A stretch of 7,638 bases of DNA, taken from Campylobacterales bacterium (lineage in GTDB: Bacteria > Campylobacterota > Campylobacteria > Campylobacterales > Arcobacteraceae). This document shows positions 1-6,405 of this stretch, one piece after another. The DNA is taken from contig JAMOPZ010000414.1 of assembly GCA_027064245.1 (NCBI GenBank), forward strand, positions 1 to 7,638. Reading direction: 5' to 3'. Within the stretch, counting starts at the first letter, position 1. The number at the start of each line of letters is the position of its first letter. Both the position numbers and the translations under genes were made by a program. The notes below the pieces were generated by a model. The model saw only the letters and a program-made list of their open reading frames with translations. It searched no databases and was not told where the DNA came from.

Positions 1-763
1 TATTTTCAAATAAAATAGGTAAATTATAAAGTTTTGCTCCAATATGTGAACAAATTGCTGCACTATCTGGCTGATTTGCAGCTAATTTTGCTGCTTTCGC
101 AGTAGATTCTACTGGTATTAACTCCACCTCATTTAACCCTAAATCTTCTAAAAATCTATGACATTGCTCAAAAGCTATATCTTTTGAGTATATTTTTTTT
201 ATATCTTTTACATTGTCAAGAGTTGTTGCTAATGTATGGTGAATATTTAGCATAACTTCAGCTATAATTTTTAAATTATATTTATTTAAACAATTTATAG
301 TATCACTTACAATTCCATTACTACTATTTTCTATAGGAACCACTCCATATTTTGCTTGTTTTTTATCTACTTCTCTAAATACACCATGAATAGATCCAAT
401 AGAAAGATATGCACTCATAGCTCCAAATCTACCCTCTGCTGCTTGATGAGTAAAGCTACCAACTGGTCCTAAAAATGCTACCCTTTCAGGTAGTTCTATA
501 TTTCTACTAACTGCAAATATTTCTAAAAATAAAGCTTCTATAGCCTCTTTTGTAAGACAACTATCTATTTTTTTTGCATTAATAGTTAATCGATCTATAA
601 TCTCTTTTTCCCTTTGAGGTCGATAGATAGAACCTCCACTTTTAGCTTTTAGATCTCCTACTTGCTTTACAGTTTCCATTCGTTTATCAAGTAATTCTAA
701 AATTTTATCATCTATGGTATCTAATGTATCTCTTAACTCTTTTAATCCTACTTCATTTTTCAT
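1..763 (-). CDS. pheA: Bifunctional chorismate mutase/prephenate dehydratase, N-terminal part (cut by window edge)
   Basis: Converts chorismate to prephenate and prephenate to phenylpyruvate, the committed cytoplasmic steps of phenylalanine synthesis. I translated 254 residues from the ATG at 763; the C-terminus runs off the left edge. Residues 1-90 form an AroQ-type chorismate mutase domain. R11, R28, K39, R51 and E52 fall at the same positions as the active-site residues of the E. coli P-protein. The dehydratase domain starts near residue 95, with GPVGSFTHQAA (99-109) and VPIENSSNG (142-150). The TRF catalytic motif and the regulatory ACT domain expected in a protein of about 355 residues would lie outside the window, so feedback control cannot be judged. 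An AAGAG ribosome binding site (772-776) sits 8 nt before the start. The gene follows the chemoreceptor stop by 15 nt, so the two are probably cotranscribed. Confidence 0.95.
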   Translation of the reverse strand, partial: MKNEVGLKELRDTLDTIDDKILELLDKRMETVKQVGDLKAKSGGSIYRPQREKEIIDRLTINAKKIDSCLTKEAIEALFLEIFAVSRNIELPERVAFLGPVGSFTHQAAEGRFGAMSAYLSIGSIHGVFREVDKKQAKYGVVPIENSSNGIVSDTINCLNKYNLKIIAEVMLNIHHTLATTLDNVKDIKKIYSKDIAFEQCHRFLEDLGLNEVELIPVESTAKAAKLAANQPDSAAICSHIGAKLYNLPILFEN

Positions 764-778
764 ATTTTATTCTCTTTA

Positions 779-2626
779 TTATATTTTTTTAGTACTTGCT
801 TCTTCTACAATAGTTGCTGCTAATTGACTTGTTTTTTGAGATATATCAAGTGCATTATTTGACATATTTTCACTCTCTTTTGTATGTTCTTGGATAATAT
901 TCATTTTTGTATTTATCTGCTCAATGGTCTTTTGTTGATCTTTTGATGCTTGAGTTACATTTTGAATCAAGTCTATTGTTGATTCTATATGTTGTTCTAA
1001 TTTTACATACTCACTTTTCATCTTTTCTGAAATAATCTTTCCATCATTTGCTTTATTGGTTGCACTTTGAACTAAATCTTTTATATCTTTTGCAGCTTCT
1101 GCTGACTTGTTTGCTAAATTTCGTACCTCTTGTGCAACTACTGCAAAACCTTTTCCAGCTTCACCTGCAGTTGCAGCTTCAACTGCTGCATTTAAAGATA
1201 ATATATTTGTTTGAAATGCAATCTCATCAATTATATTAATAGCATCATTTATCATATTTACCTGAGTTGCAATCTCATCCATCTCTTGAGTTGTTTGAAC
1301 TGATAATTCTTGACCTATTTTTACAGATGTTGTTACATTATTAGCATAATTTGCCATAGAGATAGCATCATTTGTTGTTTGGGTAATAGCCCCTGTAATA
1401 TTATTTAGTGAATCTACACTATTTTGTAATTCATTTGATTGTTGATTTAAAAATACTTGTATTTTAGATACGGCATCTTGAAGAATATTTGCATCTTTTT
1501 GTAGTTGTAAACCATTTTGAATATCTGTTTTTGCTCCATCTCTTAAGCTATCCCCTAATGCATCTACTTTATCAAAAACAGCTTTCATAGTACCTATTGT
1601 ATTACCAATTGAATTTATTCTTGCGGTGTAATCATCTAAATCATAGCTATTTAAGACAGTTGATACTCTATTTATATTGTATCCAATAGCTGATATTAAT
1701 TGATTTACTAAATTTTTAAGCTCATTTAATTCTATTGAATTAGCATCTGCTGTTATTTGTACATCATATATCCCTAAAGATGCTTGTTTACATACTCTTT
1801 TTGCCTCTTCAATAACTTGTTCATCTTTTTTTACACCTTTTACTGTAGAATCTATATTACTATTTACAGATTCTACAAGTTCACCTATCTCATCATTGCT
1901 GTATTGATCTATATGTGAGATATCTTGCTTTTCTTTATTTATATATTTAAAGAATACCTCTAATCCTTTTTGAAATACTTCTATTGGAAGTGTAGCTCTT
2001 CGAATAAGCCATGTCATAAATAATGTTATTAAAAATAATACCCCAATAGCTTGATAAATTAAATTACTTACAGTATTATTGATAATAATATCTGAACTCT
2101 CCATATCAAAAGTAAGATCAAGTATACCTAGTACATCACCTACTTGTTGGTTTACATGACAATATAAACACTCTTGTTTAGCTATCATAGGTTTTATAGA
2201 TCTTATTGTATGAGAATTATTTTCATATTTTTCTATCATTAAGGATTTTTTTGTATTAAAAGCTTTTAAAATATTTGAATCTGTTGTATATTGTGATAAA
2301 GGGGTAAAAAGTTCAATCACTTTTCTACTTTTTGCAACAGTAAATTCTTTTAATCCTTCAATATTATCTCTACTTTTTTGTTCTGCATCTTCTATTACTG
2401 TTATATCGCCTGTATTCATGGCGGTTCTTAAGTTTAAAAAAATAGAATCTGTTAATGCATTTAAAGAAGTTTTTGCATTTGATTTTGCTAGATCATCCAT
2501 TTTATATGCTGAAGTTAAGACTGAAATTAAATTACTAAGTACTAAAACTAAAATTGTAGGTGCTATAATTTTTGTTCGTATTCGAACCTTTCCAAATAAT
2601 CCTTGTGGTGGTTTCGCTGCTCGCAT
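779..2626 (-). CDS. Methyl-accepting chemotaxis protein with periplasmic c-type haem (CxxCH) sensor domain
   Basis: This is an inner-membrane chemoreceptor that would signal through CheW/CheA to the flagellar motor. Its 615 residues are arranged as: a basic N-terminus; TM1 about 18-40; a periplasmic sensor region about 41-187; TM2 about 188-208; a HAMP-like and helical linker (about 209-400); and a cytoplasmic signalling coiled coil. The hairpin tip is unmistakable at about 468-515, with EIAFQTNILSLNAAVEAA followed by GKGFAVVAQEVRNLA. Near the end of the sensor region C153-L-Y-C156-H157 is a covalent haem c site, followed by GDVLGILDLTFD, the layout known from haem-c PAS-like/DUF3365-type sensors such as Geobacter haem MCPs. 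The ligand is inferred to be redox state or a haem-binding gas. No C-terminal CheR/CheB-docking pentapeptide is seen (it ends in STKKI). A GAGGA ribosome binding site lies 7 nt before the start. It could also respond to something unrelated to haem chemistry. Confidence 0.95.
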   Translation of the reverse strand: MRAAKPPQGLFGKVRIRTKIIAPTILVLVLSNLISVLTSAYKMDDLAKSNAKTSLNALTDSIFLNLRTAMNTGDITVIEDAEQKSRDNIEGLKEFTVAKSRKVIELFTPLSQYTTDSNILKAFNTKKSLMIEKYENNSHTIRSIKPMIAKQECLYCHVNQQVGDVLGILDLTFDMESSDIIINNTVSNLIYQAIGVLFLITLFMTWLIRRATLPIEVFQKGLEVFFKYINKEKQDISHIDQYSNDEIGELVESVNSNIDSTVKGVKKDEQVIEEAKRVCKQASLGIYDVQITADANSIELNELKNLVNQLISAIGYNINRVSTVLNSYDLDDYTARINSIGNTIGTMKAVFDKVDALGDSLRDGAKTDIQNGLQLQKDANILQDAVSKIQVFLNQQSNELQNSVDSLNNITGAITQTTNDAISMANYANNVTTSVKIGQELSVQTTQEMDEIATQVNMINDAINIIDEIAFQTNILSLNAAVEAATAGEAGKGFAVVAQEVRNLANKSAEAAKDIKDLVQSATNKANDGKIISEKMKSEYVKLEQHIESTIDLIQNVTQASKDQQKTIEQINTKMNIIQEHTKESENMSNNALDISQKTSQLAATIVEEASTKKI

Positions 2627-2633
2627 AACGATA

Positions 2634-2638
2634 TCCTC
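2634..2638 (-). promoter_or_regulatory. Ribosome binding site of the chemoreceptor gene
   Basis: GAGGA on the minus strand, 7 nt before the ATG at 2626. It supports this start over the ATG at 2640, which is out of frame. Confidence 0.75.
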
Positions 2639-2657
2639 ATATTAATATATTTTTTGT

Positions 2658-2663
2658 ATTATA
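2658..2663 (-). promoter_or_regulatory. Probable -10 element for the chemoreceptor-pheA transcript
   Basis: A perfect TATAAT reads on the minus strand 31 nt before the chemoreceptor start codon, which would give a leader of about 25 nt. No TTGACA-like -35 is present; upstream is only AT-rich sequence, which is normal for the housekeeping sigma factor in Campylobacterota. It lies between tRNA-Leu and the chemoreceptor, so this gene need not depend on read-through from the tRNA. Confidence 0.55.
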
Positions 2664-2725
2664 GTGAAATTTATTTTAAAAGTTTATTTAAAGAGATAAA
2701 TTAATTGATTTTTTTATAAAAGAAG

Positions 2726-2812
2726 TGGTGCGAATGGTCGGAATCGAACCGACACTCCGAAACCGGAATGGGATTTTAAGTCCCACGCGTCTACCTATTC
2801 CGCCACACTCGC
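2726..2812 (-). tRNA. tRNA-Leu (anticodon UAA), CCA encoded
   Basis: An 87-nt type II tRNA folded by hand. The acceptor stem pairs GCGAGTG with CATTCGC (one G-T pair), followed by discriminator A and an encoded CCA. The anticodon stem pairs TGGGA with TCCCA around the loop CTTAAAA, so the anticodon is UAA (positions 2776-2778), reading UUA leucine codons. A long variable arm (CCG-GTTT-CGG) marks the leucine/serine class, and the T stem GTCGG/CCGAC encloses TTCGATT. UUA is a very frequent leucine codon in the genes of this window. The gene lies alone between ilvD and the chemoreceptor, same strand, with its own promoter. It is followed on its own strand by the T-rich CTTCTTTTAT, but I see no strong terminator hairpin. 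Confidence 0.97.
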
Positions 2813-2824
2813 ACGAGTAATTTA

Positions 2825-2870
2825 TTGAAGCAAATACTTCAAAAGGTATTTTCAAGTAGTTCTCTTGAAA
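2825..2870 (-). other. Two tandem hairpins in the leader upstream of mature tRNA-Leu
   Basis: Between the predicted transcription start (near 2875) and the mature tRNA 5' end lie about 60 nt containing two perfect small inverted repeats. One is a 7-bp stem with arms 2850-2856 and 2864-2870 and a 7-nt loop. The other is a 6-bp stem with arms 2825-2830 and 2837-2842 and a 6-nt loop. They could form in the pre-tRNA and be removed with the leader by RNase P. A regulatory or processing role is only a guess; stems this short also arise by chance in AT-rich DNA. Confidence 0.4.
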
Positions 2871-2881
2871 TTTGTAGGCGT

Positions 2882-2910
2882 ATTATAATAGAAAAAATAT
2901 ATTTTGTCAA
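2882..2910 (-). promoter_or_regulatory. Consensus sigma-70 promoter of tRNA-Leu
   Basis: The minus strand reads TTGACA (2910-2905), a 17-nt AT-rich spacer, then TATAAT (2887-2882): both hexamers match consensus exactly with ideal spacing. Transcription should begin near 2875, giving a leader of about 60 nt before tRNA-Leu. A perfect -35 is noteworthy because Campylobacterota housekeeping promoters usually lack a recognisable -35. This suggests strong constitutive expression, fitting a stable RNA gene. Confidence 0.88.
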
Positions 2911-2915
2911 GAGTT

Positions 2916-2945
2916 TTTGCAAAGAATTTAAAAATTCTTTGCAAA
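2916..2945. terminator. Long perfect inverted repeat after ilvD, possible terminator
   Basis: Arms 2916-2929 and 2932-2945 (TTTGCAAAGAATTT and its reverse complement) form a perfect 14-bp palindrome; a real hairpin would open the innermost pairs as its loop. It starts 11 nt after the ilvD stop, so it probably ends the aminotransferase-phnA-ilvD transcript. The T-run expected of an intrinsic terminator follows the stem on the plus strand (TTTTT, 2946-2950). On the ilvD strand the stem is followed by AACTC instead. It may therefore work inefficiently for ilvD, act as an RNA 3'-end stabiliser, block antisense transcription, or bind a protein next to the tRNA promoter, whose -35 starts 5 bp away. 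Confidence 0.55.
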
Positions 2946-2955
2946 TTTTTAAATA

Positions 2956-4647
2956 TTATCCTAAATCAGCTTCTAAAATGGCACCATTAGAGGCATTTGT
3001 TACTAATTCTCTATATTGTGCTAGCCATCTTGAGTTTAATTTTTTCTTTATAGGAGTAAAGTTATTTTTTCTTTTAGCTATCTCTTCTTCACTTAAATTT
3101 ACATTTATCTCATAAGTATCAACATTGATATATATCTCATCTCCATCTTGAAGTAATCCTATCATACCACCTTCGGCAGCTTCTGGAGATACATGTCCGA
3201 TACTCAGTCCTCTTGTAGCTCCAGAAAATCTTCCATCAGTAATAAGTGCTACACTATCTCCTAATCCCATACCCATAATAAGGCTCGTAGGAGCTAACAT
3301 CTCTTGCATTCCAGGACCACCTTTTGGACCTTCATATCTAATTACTACTACATTTCCAGCTTTTACTTTGCCATCAATAATACCTGCTATTGCTTTATCT
3401 TGAGAGTCAAAACAAACAGCAGTTCCTTTAAACTCCCTCTCACCTATGATACCTGCAGTTTTTATAACACAACCTTGTTGCGCTAAGTTTCCATAAAGTA
3501 TCGCTAGACCTCCCACTTTTGAATAAGGATTCTCTAGCTCATGGATAATATTTGTATCTTTAATAGAGGTATTTGATATTCGTTCCTTTATAGACTCCCC
3601 TGTAATTGTAAGATTATCAAGAAGTACATCTCCTCTTCTATCCATCTCATGCATTACGGCACTTACTCCTCCTGCTTTATCTATATCTTGCATATGAATA
3701 GTTGTAAGAGATGGAGATATTTTTGCAATATGTGCTACATGCTTACTAATCTCATTTATATCTTTTAATTCAAATGTAGCATTTGCTTCATTTGCAATTG
3801 CTAGCATATGAAGTACTGTATTACTACTTCCACCCATAGCCATATCAACTGCAAATGCATTTCTTACTGCATTTTCATTTAAGATATTTTTCATATTAAA
3901 TTTAGATTTCTCTTCCATCTCCATATGAGCTATTTGGCATACCCTTCTTGCTGCTTCTCTATATAGCTCTTCTCGCTCTTTTGTAAGTGCTAAGATTGTT
4001 CCATTTCCTGGAAGTGCTATCCCCATAGCTTCCATAAGTGTATTCATAGAATTTGCTGTAAACATACCACTACAACTTCCACCACTAGGACATGCATTGC
4101 ACTCTAGATCACTTAGATCATCTGCACTAATCTCTCCAGATTCAAATTTTCCAACACCTTCAAATACAGTTGCTAAGTCTATTGGTTCTCCATCTTTTGT
4201 ATAACCTTTTGCCATAGGACCACCACTTACAAATACTGTAGGTACATTTACCCTTAATGCTCCCATAATCATACCTGGAACTATCTTGTCACAATTAGGA
4301 ATTGCTATCATAGCATCTAATTTATGAGCATTCATAACAGTTTCTATACTATTTGCTATAATTTCACGACTAGGAAGAGAAAATAACATCCCATCATGCC
4401 CCATAGCAATACCATCATCAACTCCAATAGTATTAAACTCAAAAGGTACACAACCTGCTTTTTTAATCTCATCTTTGATTATATCACTTACTTTATCTAA
4501 GAAAAAATGTCCAGGAATTATCTCTATAAAACTATTTGCAACACCAATAAATGGTTTATCAAAATCTTCATCTTTTAGTCCTGTAGCTCTTAGTAAACTT
4601 CTATGTGGAGCACGATTGTGCCCTTTTTTTACTTCATCACTTCTCAT
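2956..4647 (-). CDS. ilvD: Dihydroxy-acid dehydratase
   Basis: Dehydrates 2,3-dihydroxy-isovalerate and 2,3-dihydroxy-3-methylvalerate to the keto acid precursors of valine, leucine and isoleucine, in the cytoplasm, using an Fe-S cluster and Mg2+. The 563 residues cover the whole IlvD/Edd family, slightly shorter than E. coli IlvD. Visible motifs: NSFIEIIPGH (38-47), DDGIAMGHDGM (77-87), PNCDKIVPGM (117-126) with cluster Cys119, SCSGMFTANSMN (191-202) with Cys192, YEGPKGGPGMQEM (438-450) and DGRFSGATRGLSIGHVSPEA (471-490). Position 46 is Gly, as I recall for E. coli IlvD, rather than the Cys of [2Fe-2S] homologues; this points to the oxygen-sensitive [4Fe-4S] type. It is the last gene of a three-gene operon: the start is 4 nt after the phnA stop and its AAGGA (4655-4659) lies in the last codons of phnA, implying translational coupling. 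Confidence 0.97.
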   Translation of the reverse strand: MRSDEVKKGHNRAPHRSLLRATGLKDEDFDKPFIGVANSFIEIIPGHFFLDKVSDIIKDEIKKAGCVPFEFNTIGVDDGIAMGHDGMLFSLPSREIIANSIETVMNAHKLDAMIAIPNCDKIVPGMIMGALRVNVPTVFVSGGPMAKGYTKDGEPIDLATVFEGVGKFESGEISADDLSDLECNACPSGGSCSGMFTANSMNTLMEAMGIALPGNGTILALTKEREELYREAARRVCQIAHMEMEEKSKFNMKNILNENAVRNAFAVDMAMGGSSNTVLHMLAIANEANATFELKDINEISKHVAHIAKISPSLTTIHMQDIDKAGGVSAVMHEMDRRGDVLLDNLTITGESIKERISNTSIKDTNIIHELENPYSKVGGLAILYGNLAQQGCVIKTAGIIGEREFKGTAVCFDSQDKAIAGIIDGKVKAGNVVVIRYEGPKGGPGMQEMLAPTSLIMGMGLGDSVALITDGRFSGATRGLSIGHVSPEAAEGGMIGLLQDGDEIYINVDTYEINVNLSEEEIAKRKNNFTPIKKKLNSRWLAQYRELVTNASNGAILEADLG

Positions 4648-4651
4648 AATC

Positions 4652-5209
4652 TTATCCTTTTTTCAAAAACTCAGTTTTTAACATAATTTTTACACCATTA
4701 ACTCGACCCTCTATATGAGTTTCATCATCCATTGCTAATGATATATTTCGTACAGCTGTTCCTCTTTTAGCAGTAAATCCAGCACCTTTTACCTCAAGGT
4801 CTTTTATAATAGTTACTGTATCTCCTGCATTTAAAATAACACCATTACTATCTTTATGCACTATTTTATTTTCATCTGCAACTAATCCTTGATCTGCCCA
4901 CTGTTTTATATCATCTTCAAGATATATCATATCTTTGTTATCAATATCACCTAATTTATGAAATAATCTATATGCTACAACTTTAACTGCATCTACTTCA
5001 CTCCACATAGAGTCATTTAGACAATACCAATGATTTGGATCTAATTTACTATCATCTTCTAATTGCTCTTTACAAGTGTTACATATATATATTGATTGTT
5101 CAACAGTTTTATCTGATGGTGCTACTTCATATACACTTAAATTTTCTTGAGAACCACATAGTTCACACTTATTTCCACTTCTTGTTTTTAAACTTTCCTC
5201 TATACTCAT
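4652..5209 (-). CDS. PhnA/YjdM-family zinc-ribbon protein, function unknown
   Basis: A 185-residue cytoplasmic protein with no signal peptide or membrane segment. The N-terminal part has a zinc ribbon of two CxxC pairs, C15-E-L-C18 and C43-N-T-C46, followed by WYCLNDSMWSEVDAVKVVAYRLF (in the 61-83 stretch) typical of the longer proteobacterial PhnA form. Residues about 115-185 form the conserved PhnA/YjdM C-terminal domain, with DSNGVILNAGDTVTIIKDLEVKG spread over 120-142. E. coli YjdM is much shorter (about 110 residues). The PhnA name is historical: the family has no proven role in phosphonate use and is unrelated to phosphonoacetate hydrolase, also called PhnA. It overlaps the aminotransferase stop by ATGA and precedes ilvD by 4 nt, so it is made together with two amino-acid enzymes. 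AAGGA at 5221-5225 is a rather distant ribosome binding site (11 nt). Family assignment is firm; function is not known. Confidence 0.9.
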   Translation of the reverse strand: MSIEESLKTRSGNKCELCGSQENLSVYEVAPSDKTVEQSIYICNTCKEQLEDDSKLDPNHWYCLNDSMWSEVDAVKVVAYRLFHKLGDIDNKDMIYLEDDIKQWADQGLVADENKIVHKDSNGVILNAGDTVTIIKDLEVKGAGFTAKRGTAVRNISLAMDDETHIEGRVNGVKIMLKTEFLKKG

Positions 5210-6309
5210 AATTTATATAATCCTTCCATAAATATTTTATTTGCTGTTCCATCAAATGTTCTTAAACCTAACTCATCTAATGCCATCTCTATACTATTTA
5301 CTGCCCATGATGCTTCATGGGGAGCTACTAGTCCCATATGATTTATCCTAAAAATTTTACCTTTTAGATGATCTTGCCCACCTGCTATATTTAGATCAAA
5401 TTTCTCTTTTAATATTTTTCTAATCTCATTTGAAGATTCTGTATATATTGTAGTCATAGCATTTGCAGGCATTTGTGGATAAACTTCTAATCCAATAGCC
5501 TTTAAAGCTTCTCTTGTAGCTTTTGCTCTTAAAGCAGTATCAATATAAAGTTTTTCAAAACCATTTTGTTTTATATGACCTAAAATCTCACCTAAACCAA
5601 TTATAAGAGTAGTTGCAGCTGTATAAGCTGTAGTATTTTGCTTTTGTTTTTTTATTTCACTTAAAAGATTAAAATAATATCCAGCTGGTTTTTTTTCTAT
5701 TTTTTTTACTGCATCATTACTAAACCCTATCATAGAAAGCCCTGGTGGAAGCATAAGTGCTTTTTGGCTACCAGTTATTAGTGCATCTAAATTTGAAGTA
5801 TCTATTTTTTCAACTCCAACTGCAGTTATACCATCTGCTATTATCATAATATTTTTATTTATAGATTTTATTTTACTCGCAATTTGTTCTACTGGATGTC
5901 TAAGTCCCCCTGCACTTTCACAAATTTGTATAAATATAGCATCTATTTTATCATCATTTTTTATAGTATTTACTATTTGTTCAACACTAGCTGGTGTATT
6001 CCACTCATATTTTAGCTCAGTTTTTGGTATATTAAAAGCATCACAAATTTTACCAAATCTTTCACCAAATTTTCCAGCATTTATTGTAAGAGCCTTACTA
6101 TGACAAAGGTTCGTTACACAAGCTTCCATAGCTCCTGTACCACTAGAAGCTAACATAACAGCTTGTGGCATATCAAGTATCTCAAGAAGTAATTCTCTTG
6201 TATTTTTAAAAATATTTTCAAACTCTGGTGTTCTATGATGTAGAGTTTCTTTTGACATAGATTCTCTTACAAACTCTGGAACAGCAGTTGGACCTGGTGT
6301 TAAAAGCAT
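5206..6309 (-). CDS. Class V aminotransferase (alanine-glyoxylate/serine-pyruvate type)
   Basis: A cytoplasmic PLP enzyme of the fold-type I, class V group (COG0075-like), complete at 367 residues. Landmarks: TPGPT (4-8) near the N-terminus, HHRTPEF (24-30), the phosphate-binding SSGTGAME (55-62), ADGITAVG (158-165) with Asp159 to pair with the pyridine nitrogen, SQKALMLPPG (181-190) with Lys183 as the Schiff-base lysine, and FRINHMG (320-326) with Arg321 as the likely substrate carboxylate binder. Members use alanine, serine, aspartate or phosphoserine as donors with glyoxylate, pyruvate or other acceptors, so the substrate cannot be read from sequence. The HRTPEF and RINHMG motifs argue against 2-aminoethylphosphonate transaminase. 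It is first in the operon with phnA and ilvD. Strong AGGAG (6318-6322) lies 8 nt before the ATG. Confidence 0.92.
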   Translation of the reverse strand: MLLTPGPTAVPEFVRESMSKETLHHRTPEFENIFKNTRELLLEILDMPQAVMLASSGTGAMEACVTNLCHSKALTINAGKFGERFGKICDAFNIPKTELKYEWNTPASVEQIVNTIKNDDKIDAIFIQICESAGGLRHPVEQIASKIKSINKNIMIIADGITAVGVEKIDTSNLDALITGSQKALMLPPGLSMIGFSNDAVKKIEKKPAGYYFNLLSEIKKQKQNTTAYTAATTLIIGLGEILGHIKQNGFEKLYIDTALRAKATREALKAIGLEVYPQMPANAMTTIYTESSNEIRKILKEKFDLNIAGGQDHLKGKIFRINHMGLVAPHEASWAVNSIEMALDELGLRTFDGTANKIFMEGLYKL

Positions 6310-6317
6310 AAATTATT

Positions 6318-6322
6318 CTCCT
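6318..6322 (-). promoter_or_regulatory. Ribosome binding site of the aminotransferase
   Basis: AGGAG on the minus strand, 8 nt before the ATG at 6309; the best Shine-Dalgarno match in the window, supporting this start. Confidence 0.8.
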
Positions 6323-6337
6323 AGTTGTTTTTTGGCG

Positions 6338-6384
6338 ATTGTACTACAATTTTTATAAACTTTTGATAAATATTATTATATAAT
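6338..6384. promoter_or_regulatory. Divergent promoter region between the aminotransferase operon and the cytochrome c gene
   Basis: This part of the 107-bp intergenic region holds candidate -10 boxes for both directions. On the plus strand TATAAT at 6379-6384 lies 32 nt before the cytochrome start. On the minus strand two candidates exist: TACAAT at 6343-6338 (about 20-nt leader) and TATAAT at 6380-6375 (about 58-nt leader). The 10-bp palindrome ATTATATAAT (6375-6384) gives a perfect TATAAT on both strands. No clear -35 is seen either way, as is usual in this phylum. Confidence 0.5.
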
Positions 6385-6405
6385 CAATCATATAGAAAAT
6401 AATAA

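Noticed and set aside
2700..2725. Intrinsic terminator after tRNA-Leu
   Set aside because: Only a T-rich run and a weak TTTTATAAAA self-complementary patch are present; too weak and too common in this AT-rich sequence to call.
2726..2812. tRNA-Leu as the attachment site of an integrated element carrying the chemoreceptor
   Set aside because: No repeat of the tRNA 3' end is seen elsewhere in the window, no integrase is present, and flanking genes look like ordinary chromosomal genes.
1048..3486. Plus-strand open frames of 60-96 codons (for example near 1048-1239, 2418-2645, 2825-3115 and 3304-3486)
   Set aside because: They lie wholly or mostly antisense to the chemoreceptor, tRNA and ilvD, have no ribosome binding site that I trust, and their translations are rich in Leu, Phe, Ile and Ser, as expected of shadow frames opposite AT-rich genes.
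4475..4681. Plus-strand 68-codon open frame across the ilvD start
   Set aside because: Antisense to the 5' end of ilvD and the end of phnA, both of which are firmly identified; no supporting signal.
4652..6309. A phosphonate-use module (PhnA next to a PhnW-like aminotransferase)
   Set aside because: The aminotransferase has the HRTPEF and RINHMG motifs of the alanine-glyoxylate/serine type, not those of 2-aminoethylphosphonate transaminase. The PhnA family itself has no proven phosphonate role, and no transporter or phosphonatase gene is nearby.
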